Source of the DNA: Streptomyces sp. NBC_01264
Lineage (GTDB): Bacteria; Actinomycetota; Actinomycetes; Streptomycetales; Streptomycetaceae
DNA: 64,000 nt
Direction of reading: 5' to 3'
NCBI RefSeq assembly: GCF_026340675.1
Contig: NZ_JAPEOX010000001.1
Coordinates: 5,270,001 to 5,334,000 of the forward strand
Shown here in pieces: positions 55,980-64,000 of this stretch (its first letter is position 1; each line of letters opens with the position of its first letter). A program made the position numbers and the translations under genes. A model generated the notes under the pieces. The model saw only the letters and a program-made list of their open reading frames with translations. It was not told where the DNA came from and searched no databases.

Positions 55980-56712
55980 GGCTCGGTTCCGCTCCTGCTT
56001 CTGCCTCTGCTCCTGCTTCCGCCTCTGTTCCCGCTCCCGCTTCCGCCGCCATCAGGACCGGGTACGCGCTCGCGTCCGAGTCGTGGAACAGGCGGTACCA
56101 GGCGTCGAGCACGTGCGGCTCGTACACCCCCAGGCGGGCGAAGACCTCGCGGGCGAAGGCCACCGGTTCCGTGGGGCCCGCCGTGATCAGGTCGCCGTCG
56201 GTGACCGCGTCGGCCTCGACGTAGCGCTCGGCGCCGGCGTAGCCCGGCTGGCCGCCGAGGTAGAAGGGGGCCGCGCTGGTGTGCGTACGTCCGTCCAGGA
56301 CTCCGGCGCGGGCCAGGCCGGCCGTGGCTCCGCAGATCGCGGCGACCGGAACGCCCGCCGCGAGGAACTCCTCGGCCTTCGCCGCGAAGGGAGCCAGCTC
56401 GTCGCCCGCGTCCCACAGCCCGGCGCCGGTCAGGATGAGCAGTGCGGACTCCTCGGGGCGCAGGTCCGCCAGGGCCAGGTCGGGCTGGATGCGGAGGCCG
56501 CCCATCGTGGTGACGGGCCGTCCGGCGGTGACGCCGACCGTGCGGACCTCGTAGCCGTGCTGCGTCAGGTGCGCGGTGGTGTGGCCCGTCTCCCAGTCGG
56601 CGTAGGTGTCGTACACCGCCACGTGGACCGTGGGGATCCCCGCGTCCGTCCCGGCCCCCATCTCCGTCCGCGCCTGAGTCTGCGCCTGCGTGTTCGTACG
56701 GGTCTCGCTCAT
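55972..56712 (-). CDS. DJ-1/PfpI-type glutamine amidotransferase-like protein
   Basis: 246 aa. VHVAVYDTYADWETGH at the start, then GLRIQPDLALADLRPEESALLILTGAGLWD and the nucleophile elbow VPVAAICGATAGLARAGVLDGRTHTS, with the cysteine in AICGA and a following histidine. These features fit the DJ-1/PfpI superfamily. A C-terminal AEAGAE-repeat tail is low complexity. It may be a protease-like, chaperone-like or deglycase protein; none is proven here. ATG at 56712 has GGAGG 8 nt upstream. First gene of the operon with the MarR regulator. Confidence 0.87.
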   Translation of the reverse strand: MSETRTNTQAQTQARTEMGAGTDAGIPTVHVAVYDTYADWETGHTTAHLTQHGYEVRTVGVTAGRPVTTMGGLRIQPDLALADLRPEESALLILTGAGLWDAGDELAPFAAKAEEFLAAGVPVAAICGATAGLARAGVLDGRTHTSAAPFYLGGQPGYAGAERYVEADAVTDGDLITAGPTEPVAFAREVFARLGVYEPHVLDAWYRLFHDSDASAYPVLMAAEAGAGTEAEAGAEAEAGAEPSHA

Positions 56713-56831
56713 CGTGCTCGCCTCCAGTGTCGCCTTCGCCGCTGCTGCCGTGCTTCTGCCTGCTGCCGTGCGTCTGCCTGCTGGTCCGGACTCGGACCCG
56801 GTCACCCGGGCCCCTCCGGTCACGTTCGCTA

Positions 56832-56866
56832 TGACAGTATGCTGACATTATGACAGCTTGCTGTCA
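56832..56866. promoter_or_regulatory. two MarR-type operators upstream of the DJ-1/MarR operon
   Basis: TGACAGTATGCTGACA (56832-56847) and TGACAGCTTGCTGTCA (56851-56866), 19 nt apart centre to centre. On the minus strand the second contains TTGACA, which may be the -35 of the operon. Confidence 0.7.
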
Positions 56867-56946
56867 ATCCCTCCCCAGACAGATTGCCGAGACCCGCCCC
56901 CCACCCGCATACACAGCGCCGATATCCCTCCCCACCTGCGCACTTC

Positions 56947-56952
56947 TACGGT
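56947..56952 (+). promoter_or_regulatory. -10 hexamer TACGGT for the class III aminotransferase
   Basis: The hexamer ends 7 nt before ATG at 56960 with no ribosome site: predicted leaderless. Confidence 0.45.
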
Positions 56953-56959
56953 TGCGGGC

Positions 56960-58312
56960 ATGACCCCTCACGTCACCACGGGCGCCACCGTCAAGGCCGC
57001 CGACCGCGCTCACGTCTTCCACTCCTGGTCCGCCCAGGCCCTGATCGACCCGCTCGCCGTGGCCAAAGCCGAGGGGTCGCACTTCTGGGACTACGACGGC
57101 AAGCGCTACATCGACTTCGCCTCCCAGCTGGTCAACACCAACATCGGCCATCAGCACCCCAAGGTCGTCGCCGCCATCCAGGAGCAGGCGGCCACGCTCT
57201 GCACCCTGGCCCCCGGTTTCGCCGTCGACGTCCGCTCCGAGGCCGCACGCCTCATCGCACAGCGGACCCCCGGCGACCTCGACAAGATCTTCTTCACCAA
57301 CGGCGGCGCCGAAGCCGTGGAGAACGCCGTCCGGATGGCCCGTCTGCACACGGGCCGCCAGAAGGTGATGTCCACCTACCGCTCGTACCACGGCGCCACC
57401 GCCGCCGCGATCAACCTGACCGGCGACCCGCGCCGCTGGCCCTCCGACACGGCCGCCGCGGGCGTCGTGCACTTCTGGGGGCCGTTCCTCTACCGCTCGC
57501 CCTTCCACGCCACCACCGAGGCCGAGGAGTGCGAGCGCGCCCTCACCCACCTCGCCGACACCATCGCCTTCGAAGGCCCGGCGACGATCGCCGCGATCAT
57601 CCTCGAGTCGGTCCCCGGCACCGCCGGGATCATGACCCCGCCCCCCGGTTACCTGGCCGGCGTGCGCGAGCTCTGCGACCGCTACGGCATCGTCTTCATC
57701 CTGGACGAGGTCATGTCGGGGTTCGGCCGGACCGGCACGTGGTTCGCCGCCGAGCACTTCGACGTCACCCCCGACCTGATCACCTTCGCCAAGGGCGTCA
57801 ACAGCGGCTACGTCCCGCTCGGCGGCGTCGCGATCTCCGGCGCGATCGCCGAGACCTTCGCCACGCGCCCCTACCCGGGCGGGCTGACCTACTCCGGTCA
57901 CCCCCTCGCCTGCGCCGCCGCCGTCGCGACGATGGACGCGATGGAGGAGGAGGGCATCGTCGAGCACTCCGCCCACCTCGGCGAGAACGTGATCGGCCCG
58001 GCCCTCGCCGAGCTCGCGGAGCGTCACCCCTCGATCGGGGAGGTGCGGGGTCTGGGCACCTTCTGGGCCCTGGAACTCGTACGGAACAAGGAGACGCGCG
58101 AGCCGCTCGTCCCCTACAACGCCGCGGGCGCCGACAACGCGCCGATGGCCGAGTTCGCCGCGGCCTGCAAGGCGTCCGGGCTGTGGCCGTTCGTCAATAT
58201 GAACCGCACCCACGTCGTCCCTCCGTGCAACATCACGGAAGCGGACGCGAAGGAGGGCCTCGCCCTGCTGGACGACGCGCTGACCGTCGCCGACCGGCAT
58301 GTTTCGGCCTGA
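56960..58312 (+). CDS. class III aminotransferase (beta-alanine/taurine-pyruvate type)
   Basis: 450 aa. WDYDGKRYIDFASQLVNTNIGHQHPKVVAAIQEQ, FTNGGAEAVENAVRMARLHTGR, FILDEVMSGFGRTG and the PLP-lysine motif LITFAKGVNSGYVPLGGVAIS mark the family. It transfers an amino group from an omega-amino acid such as beta-alanine, taurine or GABA to pyruvate or oxoglutarate; the sequence does not decide which. A preceding ORF extension is ignored because the family start is the ATG at 56960. Divergent from the MarR/DJ-1 operon; the operators lie about 95-130 nt upstream and could also affect it. Confidence 0.93.
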   Translation: MTPHVTTGATVKAADRAHVFHSWSAQALIDPLAVAKAEGSHFWDYDGKRYIDFASQLVNTNIGHQHPKVVAAIQEQAATLCTLAPGFAVDVRSEAARLIAQRTPGDLDKIFFTNGGAEAVENAVRMARLHTGRQKVMSTYRSYHGATAAAINLTGDPRRWPSDTAAAGVVHFWGPFLYRSPFHATTEAEECERALTHLADTIAFEGPATIAAIILESVPGTAGIMTPPPGYLAGVRELCDRYGIVFILDEVMSGFGRTGTWFAAEHFDVTPDLITFAKGVNSGYVPLGGVAISGAIAETFATRPYPGGLTYSGHPLACAAAVATMDAMEEEGIVEHSAHLGENVIGPALAELAERHPSIGEVRGLGTFWALELVRNKETREPLVPYNAAGADNAPMAEFAAACKASGLWPFVNMNRTHVVPPCNITEADAKEGLALLDDALTVADRHVSA

Positions 58313-58441
58313 CGGAGGCCGCATCGACGCCCGACCGGGCTTCACCGGGTTGCGCAGAGACTGATGGACGACCCCGGGACCGAGGCCGGGGGTGAGTCCC
58401 GTAGCGGCCGCAAAGAGGCGCGGAACAGGCTCCGAGCAGCC

Positions 58442-58492
58442 CATTCGACCCTGCGCGGGGTGCCCCGAGCGGGCCCCGCGCAGGGTCGAATG
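58442..58492 (+). terminator. strong terminator after the aminotransferase
   Basis: Perfect 19-bp stem (CATTCGACCCTGCGCGGGG and complement) with a 13-nt loop, 130 nt after the gene. Confidence 0.88.
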
Positions 58493-58551
58493 ATCAAGAA
58501 GAAAGATGCGGGCCGTCCGGATAACGGGCGCTAAATCCATATAGCGGCCAC

Positions 58552-58565
58552 AAACCGATCGGTTT
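58552..58565. promoter_or_regulatory. AAACCGATCGGTTT palindrome upstream of the GntR gene
   Basis: Perfect 14-bp palindrome overlapping the expected -35 position for a TAAGGT -10 hexamer at 58584-58589. A candidate autoregulatory operator of the GntR protein. Confidence 0.55.
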
Positions 58566-58620
58566 CAGCCGTCCTGCCTGGCCTAAGGTGTCCGAAGCCC
58601 ACAGATGGAGACGGACCCCT

Positions 58621-59301
58621 ATGCCAGGCAGCGGCGCTGTCACCCGCAACACACTTCGCCAGCAGATCGCGGACGCGCTGCGTGACGAGGTGCTCGCGGG
58701 ACGCCTGGCGGCCGGGAGCGAATTCACCGTCAAACAGATCGCCGAGCAGTACGAGGTCTCCGCGACCCCCGTCCGCGAGGCCCTCGTCGACCTCTCCGCG
58801 CAGGGCCTGCTCGACTCCGTCCAGCACCGCGGCTTCCGCGTCCGAGTCTTCACCGTGGACGATTTCCGGGGCATGATCGAGGCTCGTACGTTGATCGTGG
58901 AAGGCATCTTCCGCAGGCTCGTGGAACGCGGCACCGCCCCCGGCACCGGGGAACGGCTCGTCTCGGTGCGCCGCCGGGCGGAGGAGGCCCGGCGGGCGGC
59001 GCTGAACGGCTCGCTCGACGTGCTGGTCGGCTACGACCTGCGCTTCTGGAGGGAACTGAGCGGGCTTGTCGGCAACATCTACATCTCCGAGTTCCTGCAC
59101 CGGATCCGGGTGCAGTGCTGGGTGTTCTCCGTGCCCTATCTGAAAGCGGATCCGGACCTGCGCTCCGAGCTGTGGTCCGGCCACAACGAACTGATGGACG
59201 CGGTCACCCGCGCGGACGCCGAGGAGGTACGACGCCTCGTGCACGCGTACAACCAGCACGGTCTCGACTGGGCCGCGGGCCTGAAGGCGGCGGGCGCGTG
59301 A
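58621..59301 (+). CDS. GntR-family transcriptional regulator (FadR/FCD type)
   Basis: 226 aa. GntR winged helix (NTLRQQIADALRDEVLAGRLAAGSEFTVKQIAEQYEVSATPVREALVDLSAQGLLDSVQHRGFRVRVF) followed by an all-helical FCD domain (FRGMIEARTLIVEGIFRRLVER ... WSGHNELMDAVTRADAEEVRRLVHAYNQHG), which binds small carboxylates in relatives. GGAGACGG lies about 8 nt before the ATG. The stop overlaps an upstream GTG of the glycosyltransferase gene (GTGA), so the two are coupled and the regulator may control it. Confidence 0.92.
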   Translation: MPGSGAVTRNTLRQQIADALRDEVLAGRLAAGSEFTVKQIAEQYEVSATPVREALVDLSAQGLLDSVQHRGFRVRVFTVDDFRGMIEARTLIVEGIFRRLVERGTAPGTGERLVSVRRRAEEARRAALNGSLDVLVGYDLRFWRELSGLVGNIYISEFLHRIRVQCWVFSVPYLKADPDLRSELWSGHNELMDAVTRADAEEVRRLVHAYNQHGLDWAAGLKAAGA

Positions 59302-59315
59302 GCGGGGAGAGCGCC

Positions 59316-61865
59316 GTGAGCGGCGACCGGGCGACCCGGGCCGCCGCCGGTACGCGCTGGCTCGGCACCGTCGGGCTGTCCGTCGTCATCCCGGCGCCCG
59401 TTCCGGAAGAAACGCTCACCGCGCTGCGCGAGCACCTTGACGCCCATCGCGGCACGGGTCCCGGCGCCTGGGAAGTCATCGTGGTCACCGACGGCGCCGA
59501 CCTCACCGACGGCGCCGACCTCACCGACGGCGCCGACCTCACCGACGGCGCCGACCTCACCGACGCCGCCCACGTCACGGACGCCGCCGACCTCACGGAC
59601 GGCGCCGCGGACCCCCGGATCCGGCTGATCCACCTGAGCGACACCAACAGCGCCGATGGCACCAGCAGCGACGGCGACACCACCAGCGCCGGCGGCACCA
59701 GCGGCAAGGGCGCAGCCCTCCGCGTCGGCGTCCTCGCCTCCACCGGCGACCGGGTGCTGCTCACCGATGCCGCGCTCAGCACCCCGCTCGACGAGCTGGC
59801 CCGCCTCGAGGAGGTCCTGGAGCCGGGCGCGGACGAAGACACACCCCCCGCCGTGGTCCTCGGCCGTTCCCGCGGCCGCCTGGTCCGCACCCTCGGCATC
59901 CCCGGCATACCGGGCTTCCGCGCCGACACCTGCGCCTTCGCCCTCTTCGACGGCGACCGCGCCCGCGCCGCCTTCGGCGCTTCCACCCTCGACGGACCGG
60001 CCATCGACGCCGAGGTCCTGCGCTGGGTCCGCCGCCAGGGCTGGCGGGTGGCGGAGGTCGAGCTCCCGGCCCGCCGACCCGCCGCCGCCCCGCGCACCCC
60101 GGCCCTGGCCAAGGCCCCGCGCCCCGACCGCCGCCGGGACCTCGGTGAGCTGCTGCGCCTCAACGCCGGCGGCCTCGCCGTCGCCTTCGCCTTCCTCGCG
60201 CTCTCCCTCTACGTCTTCCAGGGCCTGTGGCGGGACCTCGACGGCGCCTATCTCGCGGACGCGCTCCAGGACCAGAACCAGTGGGAGTGGTTCGTCGGCG
60301 TCACCACCGACAACATCACCCACCTCCGCAACCCGCTCTTCACCCTCTCCCAGGGCATGCCCGACGGCGTGAACCTCATGGCCAACGCCACGATGCTCGG
60401 CCTGAACATCCCGCTGATCCCGGTCACGCTGCTCTTCGGCGAGACCGTCACCTTCGCGCTGGTCCTCACGCTCGGCATGGCCGCCAGCGCCTGGACCTGG
60501 TACTGGCTGATCCGCCGCCGCTTCGTGCGCGGCCGCTGGGCCGCCGCCGCGGGCGGGGCGCTCGCCGCCTTCGCGCCGCCGATGGTCTCGCACGCCAACG
60601 GCCACCCGAACTTCGTCGTCCTCTTCATGATCCCGCTGATCATCGACCGGGCCCTGCGCCTGTGCGAAGGCAGGAACGTGACCCGTGACGGGGTACTGCT
60701 CGGGATCTTCGCGGCGTACCAGATCTTCATCGGCGAGGAGCCGCTGCTCATCGCCGCGCTCGGGATGCTGGTCTTCTGCCTTGCCTACCTCCTCGTGGCC
60801 CCCCGCCGTGCCCGCGCGGCCGCGCGGCCGCTGGGCGCCGGTCTGGTCATCGCGCTCGGGGTGTGCCTGCCGCTGGTGGCCGTACCGCTGTACTGGCAGT
60901 TCTTCGGCCCGCAGAGCTATCACTCGGTCCTGCACGGGGACAACGCCGGGAACAGCCCGCGCGCCCTGATCGAGTACGCCTCCCGCTCCCTCTTCGGCGA
61001 CCCCGAGACGGCCGGCAAGCTCTCCCTGAACACCACCGAGCAGAACGCCTTCTACGGCTGGCCCCTGCTCGCCTTCGGCGCCGTCGTGTGCGTGTGGCTG
61101 TGGCGGAGCAGGGCGGTACGGGCCCTCGCGCTCACGGGCCTCGGCGCGCTCCTGCTGTCCCTCGGGCCGTGGGTGCCCGTACCCCGCACCGAGATCGTTC
61201 TGCCGGGCCCCTGGCGCCTGATGATCAAGCTGCCGCTCTTCGAGTCGGTGATCGAGGGGCGCGTGGCGATGGTGTGCGCGCCCGTCCTCGGCATCCTGCT
61301 CGCCCTGGCGCTCGACCGGATCCTGCGGCTGCCCGCGCGGGAGATGCGGACGCTGGGCCTGCTGGGGGCGGCGGCCGCGCTGATCCCGGTCCTGCCGCTG
61401 CCGCTGACCGTTCGGGACCGGGCGCCGGTCCCCGCCTTCATCACCTCCGGGGACTGGAAGGGCTACGTCAAGGACGGGGAGGCACTCGTTCCGGTACCGC
61501 TGCCGGACCCGGGCCAGGCGGACGCGCTGCACTGGCAGGTGGAGGCGGACTTCGGCTTCCGGCTGGCCGGCGGTTACTTCAACGGCCCGTGGGGCCCCGA
61601 CCGGATCGGCATCTACGGGGCCACACCGCGGCACCTCTCGAACCTCCTGCGCGACGTCCGCTACGGCGGGCAGCCGCCCGAGGTCACCGACTCCTGGCGG
61701 CTGCAGGCCCGCCAGGACCTGGAGTACTGGAAGGCCGGCGCGGTCGTCCTGCCCTTCCAGGACCGGGACACCGAGCTGCGGAACCTGATCACCGGGCTGC
61801 TGGGCCGGGACCCGGAGAAGGTGCGCGACGTGTGGGTCTGGAGGGTCGGCCCGGGGGAGCCGTAG
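59316..61865 (+). CDS. glycosyltransferase fusion: degenerate GT2-like domain plus GT-C-like membrane domain
   Basis: 849 aa. Residues 15-260 follow a dolichyl-phosphate-mannose-synthase-type GT2 fold (LSVVIPAPVPEETLTALREHLDAH, WEVIVVTDG, KGAALRVGVLASTGDRVLLTDAALSTPLDEL). The region after WEVIVVTDG is expanded by six GADLTD-type repeats, and the TDADL metal motif has become TDAAL. Residues 280-720 hold about 11 membrane segments, a large membrane glycosyltransferase-like part, and the rest is an extracellular domain ending WVWRVGPGEP. Start is GTG 59316, preceded by GGGGAG 6 nt away; GTG 59298, overlapping the GntR stop, is an alternative. Likely acts on a wall polymer or lipid. Confidence 0.8.
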   Translation: MSGDRATRAAAGTRWLGTVGLSVVIPAPVPEETLTALREHLDAHRGTGPGAWEVIVVTDGADLTDGADLTDGADLTDGADLTDAAHVTDAADLTDGAADPRIRLIHLSDTNSADGTSSDGDTTSAGGTSGKGAALRVGVLASTGDRVLLTDAALSTPLDELARLEEVLEPGADEDTPPAVVLGRSRGRLVRTLGIPGIPGFRADTCAFALFDGDRARAAFGASTLDGPAIDAEVLRWVRRQGWRVAEVELPARRPAAAPRTPALAKAPRPDRRRDLGELLRLNAGGLAVAFAFLALSLYVFQGLWRDLDGAYLADALQDQNQWEWFVGVTTDNITHLRNPLFTLSQGMPDGVNLMANATMLGLNIPLIPVTLLFGETVTFALVLTLGMAASAWTWYWLIRRRFVRGRWAAAAGGALAAFAPPMVSHANGHPNFVVLFMIPLIIDRALRLCEGRNVTRDGVLLGIFAAYQIFIGEEPLLIAALGMLVFCLAYLLVAPRRARAAARPLGAGLVIALGVCLPLVAVPLYWQFFGPQSYHSVLHGDNAGNSPRALIEYASRSLFGDPETAGKLSLNTTEQNAFYGWPLLAFGAVVCVWLWRSRAVRALALTGLGALLLSLGPWVPVPRTEIVLPGPWRLMIKLPLFESVIEGRVAMVCAPVLGILLALALDRILRLPAREMRTLGLLGAAAALIPVLPLPLTVRDRAPVPAFITSGDWKGYVKDGEALVPVPLPDPGQADALHWQVEADFGFRLAGGYFNGPWGPDRIGIYGATPRHLSNLLRDVRYGGQPPEVTDSWRLQARQDLEYWKAGAVVLPFQDRDTELRNLITGLLGRDPEKVRDVWVWRVGPGEP
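59493..59600. repeat. 18-bp tandem repeat encoding GADLTD
   Basis: Six copies in frame: four perfect GGCGCCGACCTCACCGAC units then two degenerate ones, inside the GT2-like domain. Confidence 0.95.
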
Positions 61866-61985
61866 GCGCGGATCCGGCGCGGGTTCGCGCCAGATCAGCC
61901 TTTCAAGGTTCTGCTCACCCCTTCGCTGAGCGTGTCCGGCGCACTACGCTGGCCCGATCGGCGGCAACGACTGATCGGAGGCCGA

Positions 61986-62636
61986 GTGGCCTGTGACCTG
62001 TGGCTGGTCCCCCTTGTCGACGTGCTGTGCCACAGCCCCGACAATCCCTTCGCGGAAGAGATCGCCTCGTACGACAAGGCGCTGGGCGAGGCCGGACTGC
62101 CGTCCGTGCCGGTGTTCGCGTACATGCCGGGGCTTTCCGGGGACGTCGCCCCGGTGGCCGGTTTCGACTACGACGCCCTGCACTTCCTGCGGCGTGCGTA
62201 CCTGCTCCAGATCTGCGGGCTGCCGGTGACGCCGGTGGACGAGCTGGGCGGGGACTACGAGCAACTGCTGGAGATGTTCGAGCCCACGGCCCAGCAGTCC
62301 CACCTGGTGTGGCACTACGACCACGCGGGGGCCTACGTCCCCGTGGACTTCGCGTACCCGCTGGCCAACGAGGAGCTGCTGGCCGGAGGCGGGCCGCTGG
62401 GGTCCGCGCAGGGCCTGCTGCGCGAGCTGGCGCTGGTGGCTCCCGCGATCGGGATAGACCCCCTGAACCCGCCGCTGGCGCCGGCGCCCCCGGGGCGGCC
62501 GACGTCGCTGGAGGAGCCGGCCGGGCCGATCCCGTACGACGACAGCCCTTTCGCCCGGGAGCGGCACGTATGGCTGGGCCTGCACGCGGCGGCGACCCGG
62601 AGCCTCGGCCAGGGCTCGATGATCATCTTCAGCTGA
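61986..62636 (+). CDS. conserved actinobacterial protein of unknown function
   Basis: 216 aa. Starts MACDLWLVPLVDVLCHSPDNPFAEEIASYDKALGEAGLPSVPVFAYMPGLS, then FDYDALHFLRRAYLLQICGLPVTPVDELGGDYEQLLEMFEPTAQQSHLVWHYDHAGAYVPVDFAYPL and RHVWLGLHAAATRSLGQGSMIIFS at the end. No membrane segment and no catalytic motif that I can name. The protein reads as a well-conserved globular fold. GTG at 61986 follows CGGAGG. No clear partner; the next gene is on the other strand. Confidence 0.75.
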   Translation: MACDLWLVPLVDVLCHSPDNPFAEEIASYDKALGEAGLPSVPVFAYMPGLSGDVAPVAGFDYDALHFLRRAYLLQICGLPVTPVDELGGDYEQLLEMFEPTAQQSHLVWHYDHAGAYVPVDFAYPLANEELLAGGGPLGSAQGLLRELALVAPAIGIDPLNPPLAPAPPGRPTSLEEPAGPIPYDDSPFARERHVWLGLHAAATRSLGQGSMIIFS

Positions 62637-62654
62637 CGCGGTCCGTACGGACGG

Positions 62655-62690
62655 GACGGGGCCGGTTCCGCACGGCGGAGCCGGCCCCCG
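62655..62690. terminator. terminator between convergent genes
   Basis: GGGGCCGGTTCCGC against GCGGAGCCGGCCCC with one wobble and a 3-nt loop. Confidence 0.75.
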
Positions 62691-62696
62691 CCCCGT

Positions 62697-63422
62697 TCAG
62701 CGCGGCTGCTCCGGCGGTCTCTGGCGGGGCATGTTCGGGCGGGTGCCCGGGGGGAGCGGGAAGCGGGCTGGCGGGACGTACGCGTCCGAGCGGGATCCGC
62801 CCGCGCCCAGGGACTGCATGACCAGCGGGGCGGGGCCGGAACTGAACTCGACCATCCACTCCGCGGTCTCGGACCGCACGAGCTCGGTCACGTCCTCCGA
62901 GAAGCGCCGCAGCACGGTCAGACACCGCTCCGCGGCCTCGCTGGCGGTGCCCTCGGTCGGGCCGAGGATCTCGCGCACGTTCTCCGTGGCCCAGTCGAAC
63001 TGCAGGGTCTGCAGTCGCCGCTGCACGGCCTGCGCCGTCGCCACGTCCCGCATCCAGCCCGAGGTCAGGCCGAAGAACCGGTCGCAGGCCAGGCAGGCCG
63101 CGCCCAGGAGCAGGGCGAGATAGCCGTACGAGGCGGCTCCCGGCACCGATCCGGTCAGCTCCAGCAGCGGCATCGCGGCGCCCGTGACCGCGCCGACGGC
63201 GGCCCCGATCCGCAGGATCCGGGCCCCCCGGCGCTTCCACGCCCGGTCCGACAGGTACCACTCGGCGGTGCGCAGCGCGTCGGCCTCGACCCGTCGGTAG
63301 AGCTCGTCGAGCCGCTCGGCGGGCTCGCCCCAGTCCCCGAGAGGGAACGGCCGGCCGGTAAGGTCGCCGTCCTCAGCGGGATCCCGGGGTGGCCCCTCGG
63401 GCTGCATCTCCGGCTGACTCAC
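62697..63422 (-). CDS. SLATT-type two-helix membrane protein
   Basis: 241 aa. A short N-terminal part precedes EPAERLDELYRRVEADALRTAEWYLSDRAWKRRGARI, then two membrane helices (about residues 68-87 and 97-114), then a helical region DVATAQAVQRRLQTLQFDWATENVREILGP. This matches the order of SLATT (SMODS/SLOG-associated two-TM) domain proteins, where helices flank a helix pair. Related proteins are predicted membrane effectors of nucleotide-activated defence or stress systems. No SMODS or SLOG partner is adjacent here, and the C-terminal tail is Pro-rich. GTG at 63422 follows AGAGGGAG. It is divergent from ybaB. Confidence 0.75.
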   Translation of the reverse strand: MSQPEMQPEGPPRDPAEDGDLTGRPFPLGDWGEPAERLDELYRRVEADALRTAEWYLSDRAWKRRGARILRIGAAVGAVTGAAMPLLELTGSVPGAASYGYLALLLGAACLACDRFFGLTSGWMRDVATAQAVQRRLQTLQFDWATENVREILGPTEGTASEAAERCLTVLRRFSEDVTELVRSETAEWMVEFSSGPAPLVMQSLGAGGSRSDAYVPPARFPLPPGTRPNMPRQRPPEQPR

Positions 63423-63690
63423 CCGGGCACTCCCTCTGCCTGCGCTGAACGTGTGGTGGTGCGCGTGTGCGCAATGGTGCGCATGCTCTTCCTACCTTCG
63501 AATGAGACGCGATGGGCGACGATTCCCGGGTTTTCCGCCCGCAAGGGGGGCACCATCAGGTACGCGCACGCCCCGTCTCTCACTCGAAAGAGTTGGTCCT
63601 CACGGCGTAGGGCGCGGCGCCCGGGGAGCACGTAGGCTCGGATTGACCAAGCCGCCGGCGCTTGGCCCGACGCTACGGAGTGAGTGACCT

Positions 63691-64000
63691 GTGATTCCCG
63701 GTGGTGGCATGCCCGACATGCAGCAGCTGCTCCAGCAGGCCCAGAAGATGCAGCAGGACCTCGCCGTGGCGCAGGACGAGCTGGCGCGCACCGAGGTCGA
63801 GGGCCAGGCCGGCGGCGGCCTGGTGAAGGCGACCGTCACCGGTTCCGGTGAACTGCGCGCGCTGGTGATCGACCCGAAGGCCGTGGACCCCGAGGACACC
63901 GAGACGCTGGCGGACCTGGTGGTCGCGGCGGTCCAGGCGGCCCACGAGAATGCGCAGGCGCTCCAGCAGCAGAAGCTGGGCCCGCTGGCGCAGGGGCTGG
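63691..64000 (+). CDS. YbaB/EbfC nucleoid-associated protein (3' end outside window)
   Basis: Reads [62 protein letters not shown] and continues past the right edge. The N-terminal coiled coil, the [22 protein letters not shown] core and its start are typical of YbaB/EbfC proteins, which bind DNA as dimers and usually lie next to dnaX and recR. The GTG start is preceded by a GGAGTGA stretch. dnaX or recR would be expected just outside the window. Confidence 0.95.
   Translation, partial: MIPGGGMPDMQQLLQQAQKMQQDLAVAQDELARTEVEGQAGGGLVKATVTGSGELRALVIDPKAVDPEDTETLADLVVAAVQAAHENAQALQQQKLGPLAQGL

Noticed and set aside
59136..61634. 832-codon minus-strand frame rich in Glu and Arg opposite the glycosyltransferase
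   Set aside because: Mirror of the membrane glycosyltransferase frame; repeats in it are the complement of the GADLTD repeat.

Overview
The window is a typical Streptomyces (high-GC actinomycete) chromosome segment. GC is very high, most stops are TGA or TAG, GTG starts and 4-base stop/start overlaps are common, and the gene set (dnaK-grpE-dnaJ-hspR with HAIR operators, SARP-type regulators, YbjN, DUF2617, DUF3151, a ParB parS site) is that of a Streptomyces core region on one side of oriC. Almost everything is chromosomal core. No insertion sequence, prophage, CRISPR array or rRNA was seen.

Layout. 1-2.4 kb: the tail of a nucleotidyltransferase-like gene next to a tRNA-Gly(CCC), then a small zinc-ribbon protein, dcd and a phosphoribosyltransferase. 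2.4-8.1 kb: a Yip1-type membrane protein, a secreted anchored protein, a large membrane Fe-S oxidoreductase and a sugar transferase. 8.2-12.5 kb: the HspR-controlled dnaK operon. 12.6-14.3 kb: a LuxR-type regulator divergent from a secreted peptide with a repeated GNDFGW motif, which is translationally coupled to a small degenerate Rieske-like protein; this is the best candidate for an undescribed system. 14.5-20.9 kb: an F420/FMN-type oxidoreductase, clpB (HAIR plus a SigR-like promoter), YbjN, a PIG-V-like mannosyltransferase and an aminotransferase. 21-28.4 kb: a Ser/Cys-repeat membrane microprotein, DUF2617, a membrane spermidine-synthase-like protein, an SRPBCC protein, an epimerase, pyrE, a parS site, fba and DUF3151.

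28.5-31.7 kb: kynurenine pathway (kynA, kynU, then a formamidase-like hydrolase). 31.7-37.4 kb: a SARP-NB-ARC-TPR regulator divergent from three secreted peptidoglycan-binding proteins. 37.5-42.2 kb: an XRE-TM protein, purA, a degenerate DAG-kinase-like protein, small membrane proteins and a hydrolase. 42.3-45.4 kb: a GbsR/MarR regulator divergent from an ABC exporter, sharing one palindromic operator. 45.4-52.6 kb: two tandem paralogous two-component systems, the second in a tightly overlapped operon with a hydrolase and an acyltransferase, then a SnoaL-like protein. 52.6-58.3 kb: a Ser/Thr kinase, a small membrane protein, a MarR/DJ-1 operon with tandem operators and a class III aminotransferase. 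58.6-64 kb: a GntR regulator fused by overlap to a membrane glycosyltransferase, a conserved unknown, a SLATT-type 2TM protein and the start of ybaB.

Two themes recur. First, about a dozen genes have a TANNNT-like -10 hexamer ending 6-7 nt before the start codon and no ribosome binding site, so they are predicted to be leaderless; this was used to choose starts. Second, many proteins carry short in-frame tandem repeats (EPKAEAVA, AD, GADLTD, GQ, GA, GT), which suggests repeat slippage in linkers and tails. All calls are from reading the sequence; no database search was run.
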